Shown here: piece after piece, positions 6,391 to 15,157 of the stretch | Numbering within the stretch: position 1 is the first letter of the stretch | How the letters are laid out: every line of letters starts with the position of its first letter | Assembly (NCBI RefSeq): GCF_947503375.1 | Contig: NZ_CANNDQ010000006.1 | Coordinates: forward strand, 1-64,000 | Direction of reading: 5' to 3' | Length of the DNA: 64,000 bases | DNA from: an uncultured Psychroserpens sp. | GTDB taxonomy: Bacteria > Bacteroidota > Bacteroidia > Flavobacteriales > Flavobacteriaceae | The notes under the pieces: generated by a model | Told to the model about the DNA's origin: nothing | Database searches by the model: none | Seen by the model: only the letters and a program-made list of their open reading frames with translations | Position numbers and translations under genes: made by a program

Positions 6391-6989
6391 TGGTTATATA
6401 AGTTGATGAGTTCTTTTCGCTTAGCTAAAGAAAAAGTTTCAAGTTCTTTAAAGAAAGCGGTGAACTCGTTTTCAAATTCGGTGTAAAATGTTCTTAATTC
6501 ATTGGTGGCTAGATGCATTCCAGACTTGAGTTTCGTACGTCTATTCATACCATTAAGTACCCGTTGTATGCCTTCAATTTCAGCATAACTCAATAACCAA
6601 TTATCGGCAATCATATATGGCATAAGTTTTTGAATACGCGATGGTAAAATTTCAAAATGCGTTTCTAAACTGTCATAGAAACGCTCTACATAATCTGCTA
6701 AAGGTTCGCTTGAATAATCAGCCCAGTTCTTAGCTAAAAAATGATCGTATAAAATATCTACTATTACACCACTATAATGACCATAATTCTTATGTAACCG
6801 TTTAGTACTTTGTCTTACAATTGGATGTGCATCTGTATAGGTGTCGATCTCACGGTGTAATAAAACACCTATTTGAATAGCGTTTGTATAGCTTTTATAG
6901 CGTTTACCTCTAATGCCATCAGCTATAAAATTGCCAACGGTGATGAGATCATTGTCACCAGAAAGGTAAATATGTGCTAAGAAATTCAT
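6387..6989 (-). CDS. acpH: Acyl carrier protein phosphodiesterase family protein
   Basis: The 200-residue product opens with MNFLAHIYLS and continues with VGNFIADGIRGK and GVLLHREIDTYTDAHP, the conserved His/Asp-rich pattern of the AcpH (DUF479) family. That family is related to HD-type metal phosphohydrolases. E. coli AcpH removes the phosphopantetheine arm of acyl carrier protein. Homologues in Bacteroidota are usually of this length and have not been widely tested. It is the first gene of a two-gene operon with ggt. Divergent glmM begins 73 bases away. Confidence 0.82.
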   Translation of the reverse strand: MNFLAHIYLSGDNDLITVGNFIADGIRGKRYKSYTNAIQIGVLLHREIDTYTDAHPIVRQSTKRLHKNYGHYSGVIVDILYDHFLAKNWADYSSEPLADYVERFYDSLETHFEILPSRIQKLMPYMIADNWLLSYAEIEGIQRVLNGMNRRTKLKSGMHLATNELRTFYTEFENEFTAFFKELETFSLAKRKELINLYNQ

Positions 6990-7036
6990 TGGTGTAATTT
7001 ACGAATTGTGTGTTAAGTTTTACGGTTTTGAAATAG

Positions 7037-7044
7037 TATATTTG
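7037..7044 (+). promoter_or_regulatory. Bacteroidota-type -7 element before glmM
   Basis: TATATTTG matches the flavobacterial TAnnTTTG -7 consensus and places transcription start roughly 12 bases before the ATG at 7063. A convincing -33 TTTG at the usual 19-20 base spacing was not found. Confidence 0.4.
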
Positions 7045-7062
7045 CTGAAAATATAAACACCT

Positions 7063-8451
7063 ATGACACTAATAAAATCTATTTCAGGAATTCGAGGAAC
7101 CATCGGAGGCGCAGTAGGAGAGAACTTAACACCAATTGATGCTGTTAAATTTGCTTCGGCTTATGGTACATGGATCAAGCAACAACGCACAAAAGAGAAC
7201 TATAGAGTCGTTGTAGGTCGTGACGCTAGAATTTCGGGAGAAATGATTCAAAATTTGGTAATGAATACCTTAGTAGGTTTAGGAATTCATGTGATCGATC
7301 TAGGTTTATCTACCACACCAACAGTTGAAGTTGCTGTGCCAATGGAACATGCTGATGGAGGTATTATTCTAACGGCAAGCCATAATCCGAAACAATGGAA
7401 CGCATTAAAATTATTAGATGCAAAAGGTGAATTTTTAAATGCTGAAGAAGGTGCGAAAATTTTAAAGATTGCTGAATCTGATCATATGCTGTTTGCAGAT
7501 GTGGACAGTTTAGGAAAGATAACAATTAATCAAGCCTATATCGACTTGCATATTGACGAAGTATTAAACTTGCCGTTAGTGAACAAAAAGGCAATTGAAG
7601 CTGCTAATTTTAAGGTGGTGGTTGATGGTGTCAATTCAACAGGAGGAATAGCTATTCCTTTGCTTCTAGAACGCTTGGGTGTGCACCCTGTTAAGCTTTT
7701 CTGTGAGCCTAACGGACATTTTCCTCACAACCCAGAGCCTTTGAAAGAACATTTGACCGATTTATCTAAAACCGTTGTAAAAGCGCATGCAGATTTTGGA
7801 ATCGTAGTCGATCCAGATGTTGACCGCTTAGCATTTATGGATGAAAAAGGCGATATGTTTGGAGAAGAATATACATTAGTTGCTTGTGCAGATTATGTAT
7901 TGAGTAAAACTAAAGGCAATACAGTAAGTAATATGAGTTCAACACGAGCCTTGCGAGATGTTACTGAAAAACATGGAGGTACTTACGAAGCTAGTGCAGT
8001 AGGCGAAGTGAACGTTGTGGCACTCATGAAAAAGAATAACGCAGTCATTGGTGGCGAAGGTAATGGTGGAATTATATATCCAGAACTTCACTACGGACGA
8101 GATGCTTTAGTTGGCGTGGCTCTTTTTTTAAGTCTTTTAGCTGAAAAGAAAGTGAGTGTTAGTGATTTAAGAGCGTCGTATCCTAACTACTTCATGAGTA
8201 AGAAGAAAATTCAACTAACACCAAATCTCGATGTTGATGAGATTTTAAGCACAATGGAACGTAATTATGCTCACGAGAATTTAGCAACCATTGATGGTGT
8301 GAAAATTGATTTTCCTGATTCTTGGGTGCATTTAAGAAAGAGTAATACCGAACCTATAATTCGTATCTATACTGAAGCACCTACACAAGAAGCAGCAAAT
8401 GCTTTAGCAGATAAAATTATTGCAGAAATTAAAGTAATTGCTAATATCTAA
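7063..8451 (+). CDS. glmM: Phosphoglucosamine mutase (phosphohexomutase family)
   Basis: This 462-residue enzyme interconverts glucosamine 6-phosphate and glucosamine 1-phosphate in the cytoplasm, on the route to UDP-GlcNAc. It shows the four family landmarks in order: the phosphoserine loop TASHNP (Ser about 106), the metal loop DPDVDR (about 245-250), the sugar-binding loop GGEGNGG, and the phosphate-binding RKSNTEPIIRIY near the C-terminus. Phosphoglucomutase or phosphomannomutase activity cannot be excluded from motifs alone, but single-copy GlmM-type proteins of this size are usual in flavobacteria. It reads divergently from acpH, and the next gene starts four bases after its stop. Confidence 0.85.
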   Translation: MTLIKSISGIRGTIGGAVGENLTPIDAVKFASAYGTWIKQQRTKENYRVVVGRDARISGEMIQNLVMNTLVGLGIHVIDLGLSTTPTVEVAVPMEHADGGIILTASHNPKQWNALKLLDAKGEFLNAEEGAKILKIAESDHMLFADVDSLGKITINQAYIDLHIDEVLNLPLVNKKAIEAANFKVVVDGVNSTGGIAIPLLLERLGVHPVKLFCEPNGHFPHNPEPLKEHLTDLSKTVVKAHADFGIVVDPDVDRLAFMDEKGDMFGEEYTLVACADYVLSKTKGNTVSNMSSTRALRDVTEKHGGTYEASAVGEVNVVALMKKNNAVIGGEGNGGIIYPELHYGRDALVGVALFLSLLAEKKVSVSDLRASYPNYFMSKKKIQLTPNLDVDEILSTMERNYAHENLATIDGVKIDFPDSWVHLRKSNTEPIIRIYTEAPTQEAANALADKIIAEIKVIANI

Positions 8452-8454
8452 TTT

Positions 8455-9552
8455 ATGAGATTCACTCTTTTATTTCTACTTAGTAGTGCTATTGGTTTTT
8501 CACAAACAACATTTATTCCAGATGATAATTTTGAACAAGCCATTATCAATCTTGGATTAGATTCTGGTCCTTTAGATGATTATGTGCCTACAGATATGAT
8601 AAATACAATAAGCTATTTGAATATAAGCAGCTTAAATATTTCAGATCTAACAGGTATAGAAGATTTTACAGCTCTTGATCACTTAGATTGTTATATCAAT
8701 GATTTGCAAACTATAGATGTAAGTAATAATCATCAATTGCGAATTATACGATGCTATCAAAATGATTTGACAACACTTACACTAGGTTCTAATACTACGC
8801 TAGAGCAGGTATGGGCTTATGACAATTTCTTAACATCAATCGATGTGAGTAACCTTCCAAACCTAGATCGTTTGAGTCTTATAAATAATAACCTAACTAG
8901 TTTAAATGTGACCAATAACCTTCAGTTAAGGCTTTTGTGGTGTTACGATAACGAGCTTTCAGATCTAGATGTTAGTCAAAATAGTCAGTTAGAACTTTTA
9001 TGGTGTTCTGGTAATAATTTAACCAGTTTAAATGTATCTAATAATTTAAATTTGAACACCTTATTGTGCTTCCAGAATGATATTACAACTCTAGATTTAG
9101 TGAACAATTCTGCTTTAGTCTATTTAAGCACTTATTCAAATGAATTAACTTATCTGAATGTGAAAAACGGTAACAATACCAACGTGACTAATTTTGATGC
9201 CAACAATAATCCAAACTTAAATTGTATTGAAGTTGACGATCCTGTATATAGTGAGATGAATTGGACCAACATTGACTCTGGTGTTAGCTTTAACGGCGAT
9301 TGTGATAATTTAAGTGTTGACGAATTTCTAGCAAATACCATTGCTATATTTCCTAATCCTGCATCTCATACAATTACCATTCAAAATGTAAAAGGACAAG
9401 ATTTTTATTTTGAACTTTTTGATGCTCTAGGAAAATCACTCAAAAAAAGCAAGGCTACAATATTAGATGTTTCTAGTCTCAATTCGGGAGTTTATTATTT
9501 GAATATCTATTTAAATAATGGTATATTAACAAAGAAAGTCATTAAGACTTAA
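8455..9552 (+). CDS. Secreted leucine-rich repeat protein with T9SS sorting tail
   Basis: The 365-residue product has a signal peptide (LLFLLSSAIGFSQ) and about nine repeats of roughly 21 residues, from about residue 50 to 255, on the pattern L..LDVSNN..L..L.C..N.L. A C-terminal type A T9SS sorting domain begins near IFPNPASHTITI and ends with KKVIKT. Such LRR proteins are exported across the outer membrane and often mediate surface contact; no enzymatic role is expected. It starts four bases after glmM, so co-transcription is likely by spacing although the functions appear unrelated. Confidence 0.85.
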   Translation: MRFTLLFLLSSAIGFSQTTFIPDDNFEQAIINLGLDSGPLDDYVPTDMINTISYLNISSLNISDLTGIEDFTALDHLDCYINDLQTIDVSNNHQLRIIRCYQNDLTTLTLGSNTTLEQVWAYDNFLTSIDVSNLPNLDRLSLINNNLTSLNVTNNLQLRLLWCYDNELSDLDVSQNSQLELLWCSGNNLTSLNVSNNLNLNTLLCFQNDITTLDLVNNSALVYLSTYSNELTYLNVKNGNNTNVTNFDANNNPNLNCIEVDDPVYSEMNWTNIDSGVSFNGDCDNLSVDEFLANTIAIFPNPASHTITIQNVKGQDFYFELFDALGKSLKKSKATILDVSSLNSGVYYLNIYLNNGILTKKVIKT

Positions 9553-9569
9553 GGTTTTAAAACAATTGT

Positions 9570-11078
9570 ATGAATGATGTAAGTATAGGCATGACCAAAC
9601 CAACTGAACTTGAACAGTATTTTCAAAAGTTTAGGCAGCATATCATTGGTATTGACCAAGAATTTGACTCTCCATTTGGCAAGCAGAAAATTATTTATAC
9701 AGATTGGACGGCATCTGGACGCTTGTATAGACCTATAGAGGAAAAATTATGTAATGAGTTTGGTCCTTTTGTAGCCAATACACATACCGAAACTACAGTA
9801 TCTGGTACAGCAATGACCAAGGCCTATCATGAAGCTAAGCACATCATCAAACAACATGTAAACTGTAATGAAGATGATGTACTTATCGTTTCTGGAAATG
9901 GAATGACAGGTGTGGTGAATAAATTCCAAAGAATTCTTGGGTTAAAAGTTCCAGAGAATTTAAGAAAGTTTACAGATATTCCTGATGAAATAAGGCCAGT
10001 AGTATTTATTTCTCATATGGAGCATCACTCCAACCAAACATCATGGTTAGAGACTATTGCTAGAGTAGAGGTGATACCACCTGATGGGGAAGGTTTATTT
10101 AGTTTAAAAAACCTAGAACGACTACTTGAAAAATATAAAGATTGCACATTAAAAATTGCTTCTGTTGTAGGAGGCTCTAATGTAACAGGAATTCAAACGC
10201 CTTACCATGATATTGCAGAACTGATGCATAAACATGGTGGAGTTTGCTTTGTTGATTTTGCGTGTTCGGCACCTTATGTTACTATCAATATGCATCCTGA
10301 AAATGAAAACCAAGCTTTGGATGCTATTTTCTTTTCACCACATAAATTTTTAGGAGGTCCTGGAACTTCTGGTGTATTGGTATTCAATAAATCATTATAT
10401 AAGAATATGATTCCTGATTGTCCAGGAGGAGGTACAGTAAGTTGGACGAATCCTTGGGGAGAACATAAATACATCGACAATATTGAAGATCGTGAAGATG
10501 GTGGAACTCCTGGGTTTTTACAGACGATAAAAACAGCACTAGCAATCAAATTGAAAGAGCAAATGGGAGTTGCTAATATTTTGAAGCGTGAACATGAGAT
10601 CAATGCCATTGTTTTTGAGAAACTTTCAAATATTAAGAATATCAATATATTAGCTGGTCAGCATCAAGATCGTTTAGGTGTTATTTCGTTTTATATTGAT
10701 GAGCTGCATTACAATCTAGGGGTTAAATTATTGAATGATAGATTTGGCATTCAAACTCGTGGAGGTTGTAGCTGTGCAGGAACATATGGTCATTTTTTAT
10801 TACATGTAGATCAACAGACCAGCAGAGAGCTTACAAGTGAAATTTCTATTGGTGATCTCGTTAGAAAACCGGGATGGATTCGCATGTCAATTCACCCAAC
10901 AATTACTAATGAAGAAATCATATATGTTTGCGATTGTATTATAGAGCTTTCAAAGCAACATAAAGAATGGGCAAAAGAGTATAATTATGAGCCTAAGAAT
11001 AATGAGTTTATTCATCGCTCGACGAGCAATAGTATATCTTCTGAGGACACGATGATTAATTCTTGGTTTGAGTTGTAA
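9570..11078 (+). CDS. Class V aminotransferase-fold PLP enzyme
   Basis: The 502-residue protein belongs to the cysteine-desulfurase-like branch of the PLP fold. The PLP lysine lies in FFSPHKFLGGPGTSG (Lys259), the cofactor Asp is in CFVDFACSAPY, and histidines for the ring stack are in FISHMEHHSN. A GGCSCAG segment near residue 395 supplies two cysteines at the position of the sulfur-accepting loop in desulfurases. It is longer than SufS/IscS (about 400 residues) because of a C-terminal extension, and no suf genes adjoin it. The substrate is therefore unknown; cysteine desulfurase or lyase is only one option. The stop codon abuts the convergent acyltransferase gene directly. A second ATG at 9591 could be the true start. 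Confidence 0.75.
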   Translation: MNDVSIGMTKPTELEQYFQKFRQHIIGIDQEFDSPFGKQKIIYTDWTASGRLYRPIEEKLCNEFGPFVANTHTETTVSGTAMTKAYHEAKHIIKQHVNCNEDDVLIVSGNGMTGVVNKFQRILGLKVPENLRKFTDIPDEIRPVVFISHMEHHSNQTSWLETIARVEVIPPDGEGLFSLKNLERLLEKYKDCTLKIASVVGGSNVTGIQTPYHDIAELMHKHGGVCFVDFACSAPYVTINMHPENENQALDAIFFSPHKFLGGPGTSGVLVFNKSLYKNMIPDCPGGGTVSWTNPWGEHKYIDNIEDREDGGTPGFLQTIKTALAIKLKEQMGVANILKREHEINAIVFEKLSNIKNINILAGQHQDRLGVISFYIDELHYNLGVKLLNDRFGIQTRGGCSCAGTYGHFLLHVDQQTSRELTSEISIGDLVRKPGWIRMSIHPTITNEEIIYVCDCIIELSKQHKEWAKEYNYEPKNNEFIHRSTSNSISSEDTMINSWFEL

Positions 11079-11969
11079 CTATTTGAATTCTTCAGGCACT
11101 CTATTTCTATGTTTCCATCGTTTATGTGTCCATAAATAATATTCTGGCGCTTCATAGATTTGCTTTTCAACTAGTTTTAAGAATTTATCTGTAATTTCAT
11201 AGTCTTTATATTCATTTGGGGTGGTAGTGATTGTTTCAAATGTTGTTTCGTAATAACCACGTTTTAACCTTTTAACTCTAAAGAAAACTACTGCCATATT
11301 TAAACGCTTGGCTAACATTTCTGCTCCTGTATGTGCTGGAACTTTAATGTTCATAAATTCGGTCCAATGAAATGCTTTGCTTCGTCTAGGTGATTGGTCA
11401 GATACGAAGCCGTTAATAGTTAATTCGCCTTTTTTCTTAGCTTCTAAAAGTTTTGGGATCGTTTCTTTAGTAGTGATTAGGTAGCTATTATATTTAGCTC
11501 TTATGCGTTTAACTAATCGGTCAAAATATTTATTTTCTAAACGTTTATAAACAGCATATCCTTTTGATTTGACATAGGTTTGTAATATGAATATCCATTC
11601 CCAACTACCGTAATGGGCACACATTAACACAATACTTTGATTAGAGTTTTCAATTTTATGGATCTCTTCAATATTTGAAAATGTAAAATGTTTTCTCATT
11701 TCTGCCTCTGTGATCGTTAACGATTTTATAGCCTCAACTATCATGTCACATAAGTGATGATAAAACTTTCGGGTAATAGCATTAATTTCTTCCTTTGATT
11801 TTTCTGGAAAAACAAGTCTTAAATTTTCTTGAACTACTTTTTTACGATAACCAAATGTTTGGTAGATAAAAAAATACAGACCATCTGAAAAAGCATACAA
11901 TAGTCTAAATGGTAATAGCGATACCAACCATAAAAACGGATAAATTAAAATGTAAACTAGAAATTGCAT
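11079..11969 (-). CDS. LpxL/HtrB-like lysophospholipid (lipid A) acyltransferase
   Basis: The 296-residue protein has an N-terminal membrane anchor (residues 1-25) and the HX4(D/E) catalytic motif as H119-YGSW-E124. Other family segments are GFVSDQSPRRSKAFHWTEFM and a late YLWTHKRWKHR, typical of the Kdo-dependent lipid A secondary acyltransferases (LpxL/LpxM/HtrB). It would transfer an acyl chain to a lipid A precursor at the inner membrane. The exact acyl position cannot be told from the sequence. A -7-like element at 11994-12001 on its strand supports this start. Confidence 0.85.
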   Translation of the reverse strand: MQFLVYILIYPFLWLVSLLPFRLLYAFSDGLYFFIYQTFGYRKKVVQENLRLVFPEKSKEEINAITRKFYHHLCDMIVEAIKSLTITEAEMRKHFTFSNIEEIHKIENSNQSIVLMCAHYGSWEWIFILQTYVKSKGYAVYKRLENKYFDRLVKRIRAKYNSYLITTKETIPKLLEAKKKGELTINGFVSDQSPRRSKAFHWTEFMNIKVPAHTGAEMLAKRLNMAVVFFRVKRLKRGYYETTFETITTTPNEYKDYEITDKFLKLVEKQIYEAPEYYLWTHKRWKHRNRVPEEFK

Positions 11970-11993
11970 TAATAAATCTTAGATTTGCAAGAG

Positions 11994-12001
11994 CAAATAT
12001 A
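11994..12001 (-). promoter_or_regulatory. Bacteroidota-type -7 element before the acyltransferase
   Basis: On the minus strand this reads TATATTTG, matching TAnnTTTG, about 25 bases upstream of the start codon at 11969. The region also separates the acyltransferase from the divergent rhomboid gene. Confidence 0.4.
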
Positions 12002-12025
12002 TGTATAATAAAACGTTTATAGTTT

Positions 12026-12661
12026 ATGGGTCGTTTAACTTTAGTGACTATTTTAATTATTGTAGCAAATGTACTTATATCCTTGAAAGGCTTCAAAGAT
12101 TATGGATTTTTTGAACGTTACAAGTTCAATGTAGGAAGCATTAGAAGAGGAGAACAATTTAGAATGTTTAGTTCAGGTTTTTTGCATATTGATACCACAC
12201 ATTTGCTTTTTAATATGATCACATTGTTCTTCTTTGCAGATAGAGTTATTTATAACGTAGGTGAACTAAATTTTATTATCATTTACATTGGAAGTCTGGC
12301 AATAGGCAGTTTAATGTCACTTTATTTTCATAAAGATGAATATCAATATAGTGCAGTTGGAGCTAGTGGAGCTGTTATGGGAGTAATATATTCTGCAATA
12401 TTATTTGACCCTTGGATGCAAATTAATTTTTTTATTCCTGGTTTTGTATTTGGCATTGGGTATTTGTTATATTCTATTTATGGAATGAAAAAACGCATAG
12501 GCAATATTGGACATGATGCACATTTTGGAGGAGCTGTAGGTGGTTATCTACTTACGTTAATTATAGATCCTTCACTATTTCAAAATAGTTTATTGATGGT
12601 TGGTATATTAGCAATACCAATCATTGTTTTATTCTTCATGCATAAAACTGGAAAAATATAG
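12026..12661 (+). CDS. Rhomboid family intramembrane serine protease
   Basis: The 211-residue protein has about six hydrophobic helices and the rhomboid catalytic pair: the nucleophile in GASG (Ser114) and the partner His in HDAHFGG (His166). Residues 52-64 (FLHIDTTHLLFNM) match the conserved H..xHLxxNM region near the first helices. Rhomboids cut membrane-anchored substrates within the bilayer; this substrate is unknown. It is divergent from the acyltransferase with a 56-base gap and convergent with the thioredoxin genes. Confidence 0.9.
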   Translation: MGRLTLVTILIIVANVLISLKGFKDYGFFERYKFNVGSIRRGEQFRMFSSGFLHIDTTHLLFNMITLFFFADRVIYNVGELNFIIIYIGSLAIGSLMSLYFHKDEYQYSAVGASGAVMGVIYSAILFDPWMQINFFIPGFVFGIGYLLYSIYGMKKRIGNIGHDAHFGGAVGGYLLTLIIDPSLFQNSLLMVGILAIPIIVLFFMHKTGKI

Positions 12662-12666
12662 GTTGA

Positions 12667-13836
12667 TTATAAATTAAGTAACTCTTCAATTTTAAGCGCA
12701 AGAGCTTTCCCTTTAAGGTTCTTTGCTACAATTTTACCCTCTTGATCTAAAATAATCGTAGTAGGAATCGATTTTATATTATAGTCGTTTACAATTGGAT
12801 CATTATAGTAGCTTAGACTTGACACGTGGTTCCAATTTAACCCGTCTTCTTTAATGGCGTTTATCCAATCCGATTTTGGGTTTTTTTGATTCCGATTTCC
12901 GTCTAATGAAACACCGATAATTTCTAAGCCTTTATCGTGATATTTATTATAAATTTTTACTGTTTTTGGGTTTTCTATCCTACATGGTTTACTCCAAGAT
13001 GCCCAAAAATCTATAATGGTAACTCTACCTTTTACATCACTTAACTTGAGCGTTCTACCTCTAGGTGTCAATCCTGAGAAATCTGGAGCAATTTTACCAA
13101 TATTAGTAGCGATAATCTTATCATACTGCTTTTTTATCTCAGGCATTCTTTTAGATACCTTTTTTCCTAATGTGGTTTGTTTAAGATCACTTTGTATGTA
13201 ATCAAATGATGTAACCATGTGCTCATGATTAATATCACCTCTTCGTAGCATTTGGTCTAAAAGAAGTATTGAAAATGGATTTTTTGGATTGTCTTTTATA
13301 AATTGATGAGGATGGTACGCGATCTGTTCTTTAAATTGAATTATCTGTTCAGTCATACCAGCGACAATCTTTTTATTGATAAGATGGTCTCTATAAAGTT
13401 TACTAGTCGTTTCAAGCGTATCGTTTAAAGCTTTTAATTCAGAGTAATAATTAGTTATGGCATTATTAAAATCTGTTCCAAGAACTTTTGAATGTTTGAT
13501 TTCCCCTTTATCAAGCTCAATAGATAATGCTGCATTTTCAATTACTAATGATAAAGGAAAGTCAATACTATTTACATACAAGTACCAAATTTCGGGTGAG
13601 TCTACTTTGCCATCAAAAACAAATGCTTCATTCATTATAATAGCAGTATCTCTATTAACTAAACGCCCTTTTTCATCTAAACTTTTCAAGTATGTTCTTG
13701 TACCATTATACATACCAAGTGCATTACCAATAATTGTATAGCCTTCTTTTTTGACGAGTACATCAGCTGTACTATTCTCTTTTTTACAAGAAACTAAGCA
13801 GATACATATAAAGAGGTAAATAACCTGAATTTTCAT
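12667..13836 (-). CDS. DUF4369/TlpA-like thioredoxin lipoprotein with SxxC active site
   Basis: This 389-residue lipoprotein (lipobox LVSC near residue 17) has an N-terminal DUF4369-type beta domain, a helical middle section and a C-terminal thioredoxin domain from about residue 245. The active site reads WASWSKPC. The first cysteine of the CxxC is Ser (AGT codon at 12991-12993 on the minus strand), whereas the neighbouring paralogue keeps WCKPC. Thioredoxin chemistry needs that first cysteine as nucleophile, so normal disulfide reduction should be lost. A binding role, mixed-disulfide trapping via the remaining Cys, or partnership with the paralogue remains possible. It lies 14 bases downstream of the intact copy, in the same operon, and the pair arose by tandem duplication. 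Confidence 0.85.
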   Translation of the reverse strand: MKIQVIYLFICICLVSCKKENSTADVLVKKEGYTIIGNALGMYNGTRTYLKSLDEKGRLVNRDTAIIMNEAFVFDGKVDSPEIWYLYVNSIDFPLSLVIENAALSIELDKGEIKHSKVLGTDFNNAITNYYSELKALNDTLETTSKLYRDHLINKKIVAGMTEQIIQFKEQIAYHPHQFIKDNPKNPFSILLLDQMLRRGDINHEHMVTSFDYIQSDLKQTTLGKKVSKRMPEIKKQYDKIIATNIGKIAPDFSGLTPRGRTLKLSDVKGRVTIIDFWASWSKPCRIENPKTVKIYNKYHDKGLEIIGVSLDGNRNQKNPKSDWINAIKEDGLNWNHVSSLSYYNDPIVNDYNIKSIPTTIILDQEGKIVAKNLKGKALALKIEELLNL

Positions 13837-13850
13837 TGCTTAAAAAATGT

Positions 13851-15014
13851 TTAATTCAATAACTCTGCAACTTTGTTTTCAAGCGCAGGACCTCTTAAAT
13901 TTTTTGCTACAATTGTACCATTTTCATCCAACAAAAATGTAGCAGGAATGGATTGTACATTATATGCTCTAGCAACAGGGTCGTTAAAATAACTTAAGTT
14001 TGATACATGATTCCAAGTAAGTTTATCGTCTTCTATAGCTTTAAGCCAAGCATTTTTAGGATCTTTTTGAGTTCGACTGCCATCTAATGAGATGCTAATG
14101 ATCTCTAAACCTTTATCATGGTATTTATTGTAAACTTTAACCACGTTTGGATTCTCTCTTCTACAAGGCTTACACCACGATGCCCAAAAATCTACAAGGG
14201 TTAATTTACCTTTTACATCATTTAGTGATAATGTTTTTCCATCGGGTGTTGGAGCTGAAAATGTAGGAGCTAATTTGCCAATTTCTGTGGCAGCAACTGC
14301 ATCTTGCTTTGTTTTAGCAACCTTAATTTGTGTGTTTACAATTTGTGCCTTAGCAGAGTTCTTTAAGCCTTCATCTAAACTATTAAAAGCTTTAAGAACT
14401 TCATCAAAATTTGCTTTATTATTTCTCGTCATCCCTTCAATCAATATAAGCGAGTATACATTATCCTTATTTTTCTCGATAAATTCAAATGGATATGCAC
14501 CCATTTTAGCTGTGAGATCTGCAATTTTAGTATTAAGAGGATTAGAGCTAGCTTCAACGCCTTGCATGGTTTGTAGATTTAGTTGTTTGTTTAAATCTTG
14601 GAGTTCTTTGCTCATCGATTTAAATTCTTTCTCAAATTCAACTAATGCTTTGTTACCATCACTACCTCCTACTGTTGAGTTTCTTATATTGTCTGCATTA
14701 ACATCAATGTTAATTTCACCATCTTCTAAAACAAATGGAAAGAGACCATTTACACTGTTAATGGTAAGGAACGAGATCTGTGGATTTGTGACTTTACCTT
14801 CAAAAACAAACTTCTCATTCATAACGATAGCTGTATCAATAGCTACTTGTCTACCACGCTCATCTGTAGAATTCAAATAAGCTCTAATGCCATTGTATAC
14901 GCCAGGTGCATTTCCGGTTACATAATAGCCATCTCTTTGAACTTTTTCTTTTTGCTCAGTTTTACATGCTGTAAATAATAGGCATAAAACTAATATAGTC
15001 GTAATCTTCTTCAT
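13851..15014 (-). CDS. DUF4369/TlpA-like thiol-disulfide oxidoreductase lipoprotein
   Basis: This 387-residue lipoprotein (lipobox FTAC near residue 17) has the same architecture as its downstream neighbour: DUF4369-type N-terminal domain, helical linker, and TlpA/ResA-like thioredoxin domain with an intact WCKPC followed by RRENPNVV. A cis-Pro is present in QSIPATFLLDENG. It should act in the periplasm as a reductant of protein thiols, a common Bacteroidota theme. It is the first gene of a two-gene operon, with a -7-like element at 15038-15045, and is divergent from mnmE. Confidence 0.9.
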   Translation of the reverse strand: MKKITTILVLCLLFTACKTEQKEKVQRDGYYVTGNAPGVYNGIRAYLNSTDERGRQVAIDTAIVMNEKFVFEGKVTNPQISFLTINSVNGLFPFVLEDGEINIDVNADNIRNSTVGGSDGNKALVEFEKEFKSMSKELQDLNKQLNLQTMQGVEASSNPLNTKIADLTAKMGAYPFEFIEKNKDNVYSLILIEGMTRNNKANFDEVLKAFNSLDEGLKNSAKAQIVNTQIKVAKTKQDAVAATEIGKLAPTFSAPTPDGKTLSLNDVKGKLTLVDFWASWCKPCRRENPNVVKVYNKYHDKGLEIISISLDGSRTQKDPKNAWLKAIEDDKLTWNHVSNLSYFNDPVARAYNVQSIPATFLLDENGTIVAKNLRGPALENKVAELLN

Positions 15015-15037
15015 GATTTTATTATTTAGTTGAGCTA

Positions 15038-15045
15038 CAAATATA
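15038..15045 (-). promoter_or_regulatory. Bacteroidota-type -7 element before the thioredoxin operon
   Basis: On the minus strand this reads TATATTTG, a match to TAnnTTTG about 24 bases before the ATG at 15014. No clear TTTG was found at -33. Confidence 0.4.
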
Positions 15046-15133
15046 GTAAGTTATGTAAAAAACCATCCATTCATTTTTATTAATAAAAACTTAAAGAACT
15101 TTAATAAAACATACTTTAAATCCAAAATTGCAA

Positions 15134-15141
15134 TATTTTTG
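15134..15141 (+). promoter_or_regulatory. Bacteroidota-type -7 element before mnmE
   Basis: TATTTTTG matches TAnnTTTG. Transcription would begin near 15148, downstream of an in-frame ATG at 15128, which argues that the ATG at 15158 is the true mnmE start. Confidence 0.4.
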
Positions 15142-15157
15142 TAAAAAACAATTATCA

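Noticed and set aside
10274..10645. A 123-codon minus-strand ORF inside the PLP enzyme gene
   Set aside because: It is a shadow of a conserved catalytic region in another frame, with no own start context or family signal.
14275..14880. A 201-codon plus-strand ORF inside the thioredoxin operon
   Set aside because: It is antisense to the well-supported DUF4369/thioredoxin gene and has the Leu/Ser-rich composition typical of shadow frames.
15128..15157. Upstream start codon for mnmE
   Set aside because: It adds ten residues before the conserved N-terminus and precedes the likely transcription start set by the TATTTTTG element.
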